Shown: positions 8,696 through 17,481, numbered from the stretch's first letter. The stretch is DNA of 64,000 nucleotides from Dehalobacterium sp040766325 (GCA_040766325.1 JAXGQR010000001.1:62001-126000), one strand, 5' to 3'. Made by a program: numbers and translations. Notes: generated from the sequence alone by a model not told the origin.

Positions 8696-9792
8696 TTAAC
8701 ACGCAACCTCTTTAGTTTTTGCTTTTTGGGGCCTTCCTTCTCCAAAAGATAAGAAGAAAATTATTAACGATAACAACGCAATAATCAAGAAATAATGTCC
8801 CAACTCTGGTGCAAAGTAATTTAAACTTCCGCCTTTATATCCCATGCCACGTAAAAATTTAAAGTGTAGGGAAAGGGGTAACAAAACGTTGACGTATTGT
8901 AGTGGCCTGGGGAGAAGGGAATATGGCACCTGAACACCACTTAACAAAAATGATGGGAGCATGATAAACACAATTCTTCCCGCCGCATGTATCGTTGATG
9001 ATGATGTCCATCCGATAGCTATCGCCATCAGACTTGAGCTGAATCCATATAAGAACAATGGAACAAACAATTCAATAATGTCTGACTCAAAACGCAGACC
9101 ACCTACTTGCTTAATAATACCTATTACCATGTAGAATGAAACACATGAAATAATGGTGTATGGGATTGCACGAAGTAAGATGTTCACTGGGTTTTTAAGG
9201 TCCTTCGTTAGCTTCTTCCTGCCTTAAGCGCGGCACGATTGATAACGTGTTTAAGGCTAAAAATGCTAACATAATTACGTTAATAAAAATATGATCGAAC
9301 TCATAATTGTTTGACTTGTCGGGTTATAAAGCGACGTTGTTCTAAGTTGAGGACAGAGATACTTCCCTTACCAGCGTTCTCCGTTCCGATCACTTCACTA
9401 ACCCCGGACCTGACCGTGCTCGCTCCGGCTGCCATGGTCATACCTACATATAACCCCAGATTAATTGGTTTTCCTTGCACATATGCTGCTTCTGTACCCG
9501 GAGGCATATATAGTACCCCAGAGTATTTTTCATTATATAGCAACATGTCTGATTCAATATAATTATCGAAAACATCAACAACCTTTACATATTGTGATGA
9601 ATTTAGTTTATCAATTAATTGCCGGCTATAAGTGCTGTGGTCAAGATCAACGACCGCGAGCGGCGCATCTTGCATAATACCATTCTAAAATACATATCCA
9701 AAAGCCGCAGCGACAATAATTGGCACGATCAGCATTAATAATATGAATTTTCCCGAAGTAATATGTTTCCACTCATCACGAATTACATTCAT
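8696..9792 (-). pseudogene. ABC-2 type transporter permease, broken
   Basis: Remnant of a YhgE/YbhR-like ABC-2 permease. Translation from ATG 9792 (overlapping the HlyD stop by 17 bp) gives an N-terminal membrane anchor, then an in-frame TAG at 9685-9687. The frame continues with the extracytoplasmic sequence DAPLAVVDLDHSTYSRQLID. Near 9305 the frame changes (next segment NYEFDHIFINVIMLAFL), and again near 9207, after which the C-terminal membrane region runs from 9187 to a stop at 8696. So one nonsense codon and two frameshifts interrupt an otherwise recognisable ~370-residue protein. No ATPase gene is adjacent. It would have worked with the upstream HlyD adaptor in export. Confidence 0.8.
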
Positions 9793-10804
9793 CGATGTCA
9801 ACCTCCACTGTCATTCCTGGAAGAAGATTTGAAGATGCCTGCACATCTACAATAACAATATAAGAGCTTGTATCAGATAGCCCCTTATCCCGGCTCATTC
9901 TCAGGTTGGCATATTGAGGTGCAGAAGCGATACTTCTAACGGTGCCTTCTATTTCTTCGTTTAATGCAGGAGCCTTCCCGGCAACCACATTTCCTTTTGC
10001 GAACTTAGAAACCTGTGTCTCATCGATGTATATGCTGTAATATAAATTGTTTGACTGGATGATAGCGGCTGTTACGTTTGCTGTTATATTCTCACCTGCT
10101 TTTGGAACAAGCTTTGCGACTTTCCCGTCCATGGGCGCTTTTAAAACCATTCTTTCTTTTTGCAATTTTAGTGCTGCCAGTTGTGATTCTAGAATGTCTT
10201 TCTGATGCTCCATGAGATCTTTGTTGTATTCATAGTTTTGACTGTTTGTGCTATTTTGCGCAGCAAGATTTTTTACCTGGGCTTCCTGTTGTGCGTATGT
10301 ATTTTCAGCAATTTCATATTGACTAACAGCATTTTCATATTGCATCTCCGAAATGCCGCCCTCTTCATAAAGAACCTTGCTTCTTTCATAATTGTTCTTT
10401 GCCTGGACGAGCATTTCCATAGCAGATGCTACTGCCAGGTTTTGTTTTTCTAATTCTTCCGGCCTTACTTGTTGGATTGCTGCTTGTTTGATCTTGACAT
10501 TCTGTTGATCTATATTTGATTCAAGTTGAGCAATCTGCAGATCAATATCTGTCGTATCCAGCTTCATAATAATATCGCCCTTCTTAACATCCTGTTGCTC
10601 GATAACCTCAACAGATACTACTTTGCCTCCAACTCCTTGAAATGACGCGTTTACGGTGTCTGACGTCAATATACTGCTTTTTTGATTTGCAGCCAAGGTA
10701 ACAGCATCGTTCCCTTGGGACATAAGCAAAGCGCCTCCAATTGCCAGCGCTGAAACTAATAAAACCATGGGAACATTTTTTATTATTTGTTGTTTAATAC
10801 TCAA
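9776..10804 (-). CDS. HlyD-family membrane fusion/adaptor protein
   Basis: A 342-residue periplasmic-adaptor-type protein. It has an N-terminal membrane anchor (residues ~11-28), a biotinyl-lipoyl-like half (VEVIEQQDVKKGDIIMKLD), a long coiled-coil region (about residues 75-215, rich in Gln and Glu), the second lipoyl half (MDGKVAKLVPKAGENI) and a C-terminal beta domain. Its ATG at 10804 is preceded on the minus strand by TAAGGAGTGG. It overlaps the start of a broken ABC-2 permease and diverges from a TetR gene whose operator-like sites lie between them. Probably a drug or lipid exporter component left without a working permease here. Confidence 0.85.
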   Translation of the reverse strand: MSIKQQIIKNVPMVLLVSALAIGGALLMSQGNDAVTLAANQKSSILTSDTVNASFQGVGGKVVSVEVIEQQDVKKGDIIMKLDTTDIDLQIAQLESNIDQQNVKIKQAAIQQVRPEELEKQNLAVASAMEMLVQAKNNYERSKVLYEEGGISEMQYENAVSQYEIAENTYAQQEAQVKNLAAQNSTNSQNYEYNKDLMEHQKDILESQLAALKLQKERMVLKAPMDGKVAKLVPKAGENITANVTAAIIQSNNLYYSIYIDETQVSKFAKGNVVAGKAPALNEEIEGTVRSIASAPQYANLRMSRDKGLSDTSSYIVIVDVQASSNLLPGMTVEVDIDECNS

Positions 10805-10841
10805 GTCTGGCCACTCCTTATAATAATTTAAACGCTGATTA

Positions 10842-10852
10842 AAACAGCGTTT
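10842..10852. promoter_or_regulatory. Operator-like site AAAC-N3-GTTT near hlyD start
   Basis: The sequence AAACAGCGTTT has half-sites AAAC/GTTT and lies inside a wider inverted repeat (AAACGCTG at 10830-10837 against CAGCGTTT at 10845-10852), about 38 bp upstream of the minus-strand hlyD start. A second copy of the core occurs beside the divergent tetR gene. Confidence 0.55.
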
Positions 10853-10936
10853 GATTTATTAATCTTATTTTACTTTATATTTATTGTCAAGTAAAAATAT
10901 ACTGTTGACTTATTTCAAACATATAAATACAATTGT

Positions 10937-10953
10937 TTAAAACAATGTTTTAA
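10937..10953. promoter_or_regulatory. Operator-like palindrome TTAAAAC-N3-GTTTTAA near tetR start
   Basis: A 7+7 bp perfect dyad with AAT spacer, overlapping a second dyad ATTGTTT-A-AAACAAT (10932-10946). It ends 21 bp before the TetR start codon and shares the core AAAACANNGTTT with the site at 10841-10852. This is the expected position for TetR autoregulation and control of the divergent transporter. Confidence 0.6.
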
Positions 10954-10974
10954 TTTGAGAAAGGGAGATTCATA

Positions 10975-11574
10975 TTGAATAATCTGCCAACACAGAATAA
11001 AACAAAAAGTAAAATCATTCAGGTAGCCATGGATATTATTGCTTCTGATGGTTTTCAAGGAATCACGGTGCGAAAAATTGCGGCCAGGGCTGAAGTTAAT
11101 GTTGCTGCGATAAATTATCACTTTGGAAGCAAAGAAAATTTAATTTCAGAGGTATTAGCTTCTTTGACTGTTCAACTTAGGAGTACATTTGATGTTTTAA
11201 AAAACGACAATGACGATCCTGAAGCGGCGCTATTAAAATTTATTATCAACTATATGAACGTGATCGCCAATTACCCAGATATGATAAAAAGTCTCATTAC
11301 TTATGCGGTGCAGGATAAACCCCTACAAGGACATGCTGAATATAGCGTTTTCCTTCAATCAGAGGGAATTGTTCTTATCAGCAATATGATTAAAAAAATT
11401 GTGCCGGAATTAGATAATCTTTCTATTTCACTAAAGGCATTAAATTTATTGAGCGGGCTTTCGATGCCATATTTAATGGGAAATTCTATCAAAAAAATGT
11501 TGAATGTTGATCTTTTTGATGAACAAGCTAAAGAAGTTTACGCAAAACTTTTGCTTAATCACATTGCTAAATAA
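10975..11574 (+). CDS. TetR/AcrR-family transcriptional regulator
   Basis: A 199-residue regulator. The N-terminal TetR helix-turn-helix reads IASDGFQGITVRKIAARAEV followed by VAAINYHFGSKENLI; the C-terminal ligand-binding part is helical and not assignable. The start is TTG at 10975 after AAAGGGAG. It is divergent from the HlyD/ABC-2 genes with two matching palindromes between them, so it most likely represses the exporter and itself. Confidence 0.88.
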   Translation: MNNLPTQNKTKSKIIQVAMDIIASDGFQGITVRKIAARAEVNVAAINYHFGSKENLISEVLASLTVQLRSTFDVLKNDNDDPEAALLKFIINYMNVIANYPDMIKSLITYAVQDKPLQGHAEYSVFLQSEGIVLISNMIKKIVPELDNLSISLKALNLLSGLSMPYLMGNSIKKMLNVDLFDEQAKEVYAKLLLNHIAK

Positions 11575-11696
11575 GAACAACTATAAAGGGTGAGCCGCGA
11601 TCATCCCCTTGTAGGCGTACTGCAGGATTATAAGTGATGTGAGATTCCGCTGCTTAAGTACATCTAATATCATTTTGCAAATTAGGAGACAGATGA

Positions 11697-12137
11697 ATGA
11701 ATATAATCGGAATGTTGATGGGTATACTTGCCGGTGCTTGTGCAGGAATCCAGGGTGGAGTAAATGCACAGCTAACCAAACATTGGGCAAAAAACGCTGT
11801 GTTAGCAGCGGCAATTTCGTTTCTTGTGGGAACAATAGCACTATGGGGAGTTTGTCTGGTATTGGATATTCCTGTTCCTGGGCTTACAGATAAAATACTT
11901 TGGTGGCACTGGACGGGGGGATTACTTGGTGCGTACTTTGTCTACTCGCTAATCTACCTCTCACCTTGTGTGGGTGCCTGTATGGTAGTGTCATTAATTT
12001 TGGTTGGTCAAATATTAGCTGCCGTTATTTTGGATCATTTTGGACTTGTGGGCTATGAGGTTCGTTCCATAACCGGGGTTCGTTTGGTAGGGATTGCATT
12101 ATTAGGTATCGGCGCAACTCTTATTCACAGATCATAA
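11697..12137 (+). CDS. YdcZ/DUF606-family small membrane transporter, first of a pair
   Basis: A 146-residue protein with about five hydrophobic spans. The DUF606 signatures AGACAGIQGGVNAQL near the N-terminus and HWTGGLLGAYFVYS mid-protein are present. It belongs to the drug/metabolite transporter superfamily, whose half-size members often act as pairs. A close paralogue begins 15 bp downstream. RBS TTAGGAGAC precedes the start. The substrate is unknown. The leader at 11575-11696 contains a weak GC-rich hairpin but no riboswitch I can recognise. Confidence 0.82.
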   Translation: MNIIGMLMGILAGACAGIQGGVNAQLTKHWAKNAVLAAAISFLVGTIALWGVCLVLDIPVPGLTDKILWWHWTGGLLGAYFVYSLIYLSPCVGACMVVSLILVGQILAAVILDHFGLVGYEVRSITGVRLVGIALLGIGATLIHRS

Positions 12138-12152
12138 GCTCAGGAGGAGAAT

Positions 12153-12599
12153 ATGAATATTATCTATGTATTAATGGGTGTTATAGGGGGGATGTGTCTT
12201 GCCATTCAGGGCGGAGTTAACGCACAGCTTAATAATGCCTGGACCCAAAGTCCAATATTGGCTGCAGCTGTATCCTTCACAATAGGCACTATTGCTCTCT
12301 GGGTAATCGTATTGTTACTCAAAATTCCTATTCCTAGAAAAATTAAAGGTACCGGCACAAAATGGTGGCACTGGATTGGTGGGCTATTGGGTGCCTATGT
12401 GGTTTTTACTGCAACTTTTCTAGCTCCGATAGTTGGTGCGGGTATGTTAGTCGGATTAATACTCATGGGACAGCTTAGCACTGCAGTGATTATTGATCAT
12501 TTCGGACTAATTGGATTTGAAAAGAAACCTATTAACGCGAGTAGAATACTTGGAGTTGTGCTGCTGGCTATCGGCGTTATATTAATCCGATTTTTCTAA
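12153..12599 (+). CDS. YdcZ/DUF606-family small membrane transporter, second of a pair
   Basis: A 148-residue paralogue of the preceding protein with the same motifs (GGMCLAIQGGVNAQL and HWIGGLLGAYVVF). Sequence similarity over the full length and the 15-bp spacing suggest duplication and probable heterodimer formation. RBS CAGGAGGAG lies before the ATG. Substrate unknown. Confidence 0.82.
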   Translation: MNIIYVLMGVIGGMCLAIQGGVNAQLNNAWTQSPILAAAVSFTIGTIALWVIVLLLKIPIPRKIKGTGTKWWHWIGGLLGAYVVFTATFLAPIVGAGMLVGLILMGQLSTAVIIDHFGLIGFEKKPINASRILGVVLLAIGVILIRFF

Positions 12600-12611
12600 T
12601 CCTGTGGTGAG

Positions 12612-12676
12612 GGCATGTGGCGCGGGGACGTTTCCAGGGTGTGGCGCGGGGACGTGTGGCGCGGGGACGTTTCGAT
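12612..12676. repeat. Tandem GTGGCGCGGGGACGT repeats
   Basis: Three near-identical units (two reading GTGGCGCGGGGACGT and one GTGGCGCGGGGACG followed by T) lie between the transporter pair and a Crp/Fnr gene. They share the GGGGACG core with the inverted repeats elsewhere in the window but here are direct, without a facing arm. Small open frames across them look spurious. Nothing else is evident in 12677-12825. Confidence 0.6.
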
Positions 12677-12839
12677 TGCCGCATTTAGGAAAAAGAGTAA
12701 ATATCCGTGCTTCCGGTGGTGGCAAAAAAAAGAGGAAAATTTAATATTTGAGAGAATAAATCCATATATTCTGTCTTTTATGGTACTATTTTTGGGTTTT
12801 TTGTAATGTGAATAAGCTGGGGAGAAAGGAAGGTGAAGG

Positions 12840-13505
12840 ATGAAAGCTTACCTGGAACTACTGTTTGAGACACCGTTATTTCAAAATATTAGCCCCGATG
12901 ATGCGAAGAATCTTCTTATCTGTCTTACCCCCAAGACAAAAACCTATGCTAAAGGCGATTATATTACTCGCTCCGGCGAAAATATCCATGCCATCGGTGT
13001 TGTTTTGCAGGGCATGGTGCAAATGCTCAAGGAAGATGTTTGGGGCAATAGGTCCATTTTGACGGTGATGCCGGAAAAGAGTATTTTTGGAGAAACCTTT
13101 GTCTGCAGCGGTTTCTATAATAGCACCGTTTCCTTTCAGGCAGCTGCCGAGAGCACAATTCTTTTTCTTTCTTTTGACCGGATCCTCCATTCCTGCTCCA
13201 AAGCCTGTACCTTTCATCACCGTTTGATTGACAATGTTGTGATCATGATTGCCCAGAAGAATATTCAACTGATGGAAAAGATTGAATTAACTTCGATGAA
13301 AACCCTGAGAGAAAAGATCCTGCAATTTCTTTCCCTGCAGGCACAGCGCAACAACAGGCTTTATTTTACCATTCCGATGAGTAGACTGGAAATGGCGGAA
13401 TACCTGGGTGCGGAACGAAGCGCTTTGTCCCGGGAATTATCACGGATGAAGAAGGACGGCCTGATCGATTACGATAAAAATACCTTCCGACTCTTGAGCG
13501 AGTAA
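12840..13505 (+). CDS. Crp/Fnr-family regulator, probable hcp activator
   Basis: A 221-residue regulator with an N-terminal cyclic-nucleotide-type beta-roll (YAKGDYITRSGENIHAIGVV), a long dimer helix and a C-terminal winged helix with recognition region RLEMAEYLGAERSALSRELS. It lacks the clustered N-terminal cysteines of Fnr, so it probably senses by another route such as haem or small-molecule binding. It sits 184 bp upstream of hcp in the same orientation, with a Crp/Fnr-like palindrome in the hcp promoter. By analogy with HcpR-type regulators it likely controls the response to nitric oxide or hydroxylamine. RBS GGAGAAAGGAAGG precedes the ATG. Confidence 0.85.
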   Translation: MKAYLELLFETPLFQNISPDDAKNLLICLTPKTKTYAKGDYITRSGENIHAIGVVLQGMVQMLKEDVWGNRSILTVMPEKSIFGETFVCSGFYNSTVSFQAAAESTILFLSFDRILHSCSKACTFHHRLIDNVVIMIAQKNIQLMEKIELTSMKTLREKILQFLSLQAQRNNRLYFTIPMSRLEMAEYLGAERSALSRELSRMKKDGLIDYDKNTFRLLSE

Positions 13506-13565
13506 CCCTAAGAATGCACTAGTTCTTTGGAGGAGAAATCTCTTTTTTCTCATTTGTGACCAATG

Positions 13566-13608
13566 CGTTGCCTAGGCAACGTACCTTCTCCCCGAAATCG
13601 GCTATAAT
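13566..13608 (+). promoter_or_regulatory. hcp promoter with perfect Crp/Fnr-type palindrome
   Basis: CGTTGCCTAGGCAACG at 13566-13581 is a perfect 16-bp palindrome. A TATAAT -10 box follows at 13603-13608, with no good -35 hexamer. A start site 6-7 bases after the -10 box would put the palindrome centre at about -41, the class II activator position. The adjacent Crp/Fnr gene is the obvious candidate activator. Confidence 0.72.
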
Positions 13609-13689
13609 CCAAAGTGTCCGAGAGAACTTGTGCGCAGCAAAAATTAAGCTGCGATTATATGAAATTAAAAATTAGGGGAGGAAAGATCA

Positions 13690-15393
13690 ATGAGTATGTT
13701 TTGTTACCAATGCCAGGAGGCTGCTAAGGGAAGCGGTTGCAAGGTGAAGGGTGTTTGCGGAAAAAACGACCAGGTGGCCAATCTTCAGGATGTTTTGATT
13801 TACACCTTAAAAGGTGTTGCGGAAATCGTTGTTAAAGGGAATTTGGATGTAAAGGATTTCAGACAAATTAATCAGCAGGTCTTTAACAGCTTGTTTATGA
13901 CGATAACCAATGCCAATTTTGATGAAGATGCCATTGAAAAAGAAATAAAGAAAATGATTGCCATGAGAAATGATTTGCGAAGCAAACTCTTTGTGGAGAC
14001 TCCCAAAGGGGGATTTTTCCAAAGAATTTTCGGCGGCAAAAGCGAAGCTCCTGATCCGGCTGTGGTGTATCAACTTCATGATGCTGCCACCTTTGAGGTG
14101 GAGTCCAGAGAGGATATGCTGAAAAAATCAGGCACGGTCGGCGTACTTGCCACCGAAAACGAAGATAGTCGCTCTTTGAGAGAACTGATTACATACGGTT
14201 TGAAAGGTTTGGCCGCTTATGCCCATCATGCCATAAACCTGGGCAAAGAAAAGGATGAACTCTATGCCTTTACCTATCAGGCCTTGGCTGCCACCCTCGA
14301 TGACAGCCTCTCAGTTGATGATCTGGTGGCTCTGACCCTAAAAACCGGTGAACACGGTGTGAGCGTGATGGCTTTGCTGGATGAAGCCAATACTTCCAAA
14401 TACGGTAATCCGGAAATCACCAAGGTAAATATTGGGGTAAGAAAGAATCCGGCCATTTTGGTTTCCGGCCATGATCTTACGGATCTGGAACAGCTTTTGG
14501 AGCAGACTAAAGGTACCGGGGTGGATGTTTATACCCATAGCGAGATGCTCCCTGCGCACTACTATCCGGCCTTTAAAAAGTACGACCATCTGGTAGGGAA
14601 CTACGGCAACGCTTGGTGGAAACAGGCAACGGAGTTTGAGTCCTTCCAGGGGCCGATTCTCTTTACCACCAACTGCATTGTTCCACCGAAAAGCGAGGAA
14701 TTAAAAGCCCGAATCTTCACCACCGGTGCTTCCGGTTTCCCCGGCTGTCGCCATATAGAAGCAGATGCCCAGGGCAAAAAGGATTTTTCCGAAATCATCA
14801 AGCTGGCCAAAACTTTAGAGGCACCTAAAGAAATCGAAACGGGAACCATCGTCGGTGGTTTTGCCCATGAACAAGTTTTTGCTTTGGCAGATAAAGTGGT
14901 GGACGCAGTGAAATCCGGTGCCATCAAAAAGTTCTTTGTGATGGCAGGCTGCGACGGCAGAATGAAGAGCCGCAACTACTACACTGAGTTTGCTCAAAAA
15001 TTGCCCCAGGATACTGTTATTTTGACTGCAGGTTGCGCCAAATACAAATACAATAAGCTGAATTTGGGTGACATTGGCGGTATTCCCAGAGTACTGGATG
15101 CGGGACAGTGCAATGACTCTTACTCCCTGGCCCTGATCGCGCTGAAGCTGAAAGAGGTATTCGGTCTTAATGATGTAAACGATCTCCCCATCGCATATAA
15201 TATCGCTTGGTATGAACAGAAGGCTGTTATCGTTCTGCTGGCTCTCTTATATCTGGGTGTGAAAAATATTCACCTGGGACCGACCCTTCCGGCCTTCTTA
15301 TCACCTAATGTGGCCAAGGTACTGGTAGAAAACTTCGGCATCGCCGGCATCGGCTCCGTTGACGAAGACATCGCTCACTTCATGGCCCAGTAA
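13690..15393 (+). CDS. hcp: Hybrid cluster protein (hydroxylamine reductase)
   Basis: Cytoplasmic iron-sulfur protein that handles hydroxylamine and nitric oxide under anaerobic nitrosative stress, 567 residues. N-terminal Cys5, Cys8, Cys17 and Cys23 bind the first cluster. Hybrid-cluster regions are visible as SGHDLTDLEQ, TTNCIVPPK, GFPGCRHIE, ILTAGCAKYKYNK and DAGQCNDSYS. The C-terminus has the usual NIAWYEQKAV and GPTLPAFLSPNV. Start ATG 13690 follows AGGGGAGGAAAG; the alternative ATG 13696 would trim two residues. It is transcribed from the palindrome-containing promoter just upstream. Confidence 0.95.
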   Translation: MSMFCYQCQEAAKGSGCKVKGVCGKNDQVANLQDVLIYTLKGVAEIVVKGNLDVKDFRQINQQVFNSLFMTITNANFDEDAIEKEIKKMIAMRNDLRSKLFVETPKGGFFQRIFGGKSEAPDPAVVYQLHDAATFEVESREDMLKKSGTVGVLATENEDSRSLRELITYGLKGLAAYAHHAINLGKEKDELYAFTYQALAATLDDSLSVDDLVALTLKTGEHGVSVMALLDEANTSKYGNPEITKVNIGVRKNPAILVSGHDLTDLEQLLEQTKGTGVDVYTHSEMLPAHYYPAFKKYDHLVGNYGNAWWKQATEFESFQGPILFTTNCIVPPKSEELKARIFTTGASGFPGCRHIEADAQGKKDFSEIIKLAKTLEAPKEIETGTIVGGFAHEQVFALADKVVDAVKSGAIKKFFVMAGCDGRMKSRNYYTEFAQKLPQDTVILTAGCAKYKYNKLNLGDIGGIPRVLDAGQCNDSYSLALIALKLKEVFGLNDVNDLPIAYNIAWYEQKAVIVLLALLYLGVKNIHLGPTLPAFLSPNVAKVLVENFGIAGIGSVDEDIAHFMAQ

Positions 15394-15396
15394 TAG

Positions 15397-15766
15397 TTGT
15401 CACGGAGTTGCCACGGGGACGGAGTTGTTGACAACATGATGATTTTCGGTATCTTGATGTACAATATTTACAAAAATACTTTGCTTAAATGTGATTTCAA
15501 CTAATATAAAAACAATATCAAAAGCATCCCTCCGGTATAATTTGTTGAGGTGACTCAAAAATACCAATGGTGGGCATGCTTTTTTTGTGTTACGAAGTAT
15601 AGTGAAGCAAAGAGATGTTTTTTGATGCTTATTTAATGGCTTGGCTTGATCTAATGGATAATAACGAAGGATGAAGTAATATATACTATGAAGAGCAAAG
15701 AGCAAAGTGAAGCCAAGAACCGAAGGTTGTCACCAACTCCGTCCCCGTGACAATTCCAACCCCGTG
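15397..15766. repeat. GGGGACGG inverted repeats enclosing an AT-rich intergenic segment
   Basis: The left block (15397-15436) contains TTGTCACGGAGTTGCCACGG and a GGGGACGGAGTTG core; the right block (about 15726-15766) holds the reverse complement plus a second arm. Between them are about 290 bp of AT-rich DNA with no credible gene. The arrangement looks like a small non-autonomous repeat element inserted between hcp and the next gene. The remainder to 15869 contains only an AT-rich promoter-like stretch. Confidence 0.6.
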
Positions 15767-15869
15767 ACAATCTTCAATTGGGAACTAACAACTCTTTAAT
15801 TCGTCTATATTAATATAATTTAGATCTAAATGGTATTAAACTATTTCAAAATGAAGATGCAAGGAGGAC

Positions 15870-16985
15870 ATGATGAGTAAATTATTAAAAAATGTAAGCT
15901 TGTTGATCCTGATCACGTTGCTCTTAGTGACCGGCTGTGCAACCAATTCAAATAATAATGGGGCGCAAAACGATTTCACCAAAGAAAAGATTGACGCAAC
16001 TCTTGAGGCCAGCGAGGAAGTTTTCCAGATAACCTGGTCTCCCGACGAAGAAATGGTTCTTTACATCCAAAACGGCAGCGAAGAGAAGCAGGGGATGGAT
16101 GAAGCCTATTATTGGCGGGTCGGGGAGGAAGAGGCCAAATTCGTCAGAGATGTTCAACCCACAACCCGTGGATTCGCCTGGTCTCCTGACAGCAAGTATT
16201 TTATAATCAATGAAAAATTGGGTGAAGGGGCCAAGAATAGCATTGTCAACGTTGAAACAATGCAGGAGGGCACATTTAAGCCCCAAAGCATGCACATCCC
16301 AGTATGGAGTCCGGATAGTACTGCTATCGCCTACGGGAATGAATTCCATGAGTATGGTGAAAGCTGGGGTTTCTTAGAAATCTATCAAATCGGGGAAGAA
16401 GAAAATGATTATCTCTGGAAAACCAAGAATTATCTCTATAAAGTAGAATCCTGGGACCAAGAGGGGAATATCCATTATACCGAAATCGATGACCAGGGAC
16501 AGGAATCTAAAAAAAGTACCCTGAATATCAGACCCAGCATCTCCGGAGTCCACTTGGGAGATACCCGAGAACAGGTAATCGCAGCTATGGGTAAGGATTA
16601 CGTTGAAACTGCACCCAGTGGAGAAGCAGGACATTTTCCCGAGCAAGTCTACAGCTTGGATTATGATGGAACCAAGGTGTTTATTGGAGCTGATTCAGGA
16701 AAAGTATTAGAGATCTATACCACCTCATCTCAGGCTGAGACCAATTTAGGGATCAAGATGGGAGATAGTGGGGAAAAAGTATTTGAAGCCTATCGGGGCA
16801 AATATATTGAACCGGAAAGCATTCATGGCGGAACCCTTTATGGGATATTTAAAGTGGAAGGGGCAGCTGCTTTAGCCTTTAACTTTGACACAGACCCAGC
16901 TCAATATCCGAGAGAAATCAAACCAGATAATAAGGTCACAGGGATGACGTTAACTTATCCGGAGATCATGGATGATTCTTTTTAA
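15870..16985 (+). CDS. Lipoprotein with N-terminal beta-propeller repeats
   Basis: A 371-residue predicted lipoprotein: basic start, hydrophobic segment, lipobox VTGC at residues ~21-24, then an Asn/Gln-rich linker. Three WxPD-type propeller strands occur (TWSPDEEMVLYI, AWSPDSKYFII, VWSPDSTAIAY), as in TolB/PD40 proteins. The C-terminal part (about residues 220-371) has two copies of a 'G(V/I)xxGDxxExV' unit (HLGDTREQVIAAMG and KMGDSGEKVFEAYRG), perhaps a repeated small domain. RBS AAGGAGGAC; tandem ATGs at 15870 and 15873. Function unknown. Confidence 0.75.
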   Translation: MMSKLLKNVSLLILITLLLVTGCATNSNNNGAQNDFTKEKIDATLEASEEVFQITWSPDEEMVLYIQNGSEEKQGMDEAYYWRVGEEEAKFVRDVQPTTRGFAWSPDSKYFIINEKLGEGAKNSIVNVETMQEGTFKPQSMHIPVWSPDSTAIAYGNEFHEYGESWGFLEIYQIGEEENDYLWKTKNYLYKVESWDQEGNIHYTEIDDQGQESKKSTLNIRPSISGVHLGDTREQVIAAMGKDYVETAPSGEAGHFPEQVYSLDYDGTKVFIGADSGKVLEIYTTSSQAETNLGIKMGDSGEKVFEAYRGKYIEPESIHGGTLYGIFKVEGAAALAFNFDTDPAQYPREIKPDNKVTGMTLTYPEIMDDSF

Positions 16986-17021
16986 TACAGCGTTTCTATT
17001 GATATTACGAGATAAACCACA

Positions 17022-17054
17022 TAGGAGGTAGGTGATTATTCCACCTACCTCCTA
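17022..17054 (+). terminator. Hairpin downstream of the propeller lipoprotein gene
   Basis: Perfect 13-bp arms, 17022-17034 (TAGGAGGTAGGTG) and 17042-17054, with a 7-base loop. It lies 37 bp after the stop. The following bases are not T-rich, so it is a weak or Rho-assisted terminator candidate. Confidence 0.5.
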
Positions 17055-17170
17055 CTCGATTCTATGATGATCATAAACATTGAAAAAATTAAATTATAAT
17101 TTCTAATAGTAATAGTATAATAAATATATGAAGTGTGCAAGGATGAGAAAAAACATTTGGAGGTGAAGTT

Positions 17171-17481
17171 GTGGGTAATATAGGAGCTTTTTTTGATATA
17201 GACGGTACTCTTTTTAGGGAATTCGCTGATGATAGAACATTTTAAAGATGATTAAATATGAAGTGATGGATCCTGTCATATGGTATGGTAATCTTAAGGA
17301 TTCGTATTCTAAATGGGAAAATCGTTATGGGGACTTTAAGGTTTATTTGGAGGAACTTGCTGATATATATGTTAAGGAACTAAAGGGGATGAACAAGGAC
17401 TATATTGAGTTTATCGCAAGTCAGGTTATAAATATAAATGGTGATAAAGTTTATAAATGTACCAGGTCAAGGGTTGAGTGG
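17171..17481 (+). pseudogene. HAD-IB family phosphatase, 5' fragment
   Basis: Begins with GTG 17171 after TTGGAGGTGAAG and encodes the HAD catalytic motif I, FFDIDGTLFRE (nucleophile Asp). Frame breaks follow: the reading shifts near 17221 (SLMIEHFK appears in another frame) and again near 17247, then runs in frame as MIKYEVMDPVIWYGNL to 17481. There an IS21-like element begins. The rest of the gene lies beyond the element at 20350-20769. The intact protein would have been a phosphoserine-phosphatase-like HAD enzyme of about 270 residues. Confidence 0.8.
17258..17481 (+). repeat. 224-bp direct repeat, left copy
   Basis: This segment of the HAD gene is repeated at 20126-20349 with a single mismatch (G at 17459, A in the other copy, changing Cys to Tyr). 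It directly abuts the left end of the IS21-like element. Target duplications of IS21 elements are only a few bases, so this duplication arose another way. Confidence 0.9.

Noticed and set aside
11575..11696. Guanidine-type riboswitch before the YdcZ-like transporter pair
   Set aside because: Suggestive gene context, but the leader does not show the known ACGR or ykkC core; only a weak hairpin is seen.
12615..12806. A 63-residue frame starting in the tandem GGGGACG repeats
   Set aside because: Its first third is repeat translation (WRGDV) and it lacks a ribosome site.
15400..15705. A 101-residue minus-strand frame
   Set aside because: It spans the repeat arm and AT-rich intergenic DNA, with no ribosome site or recognisable family.
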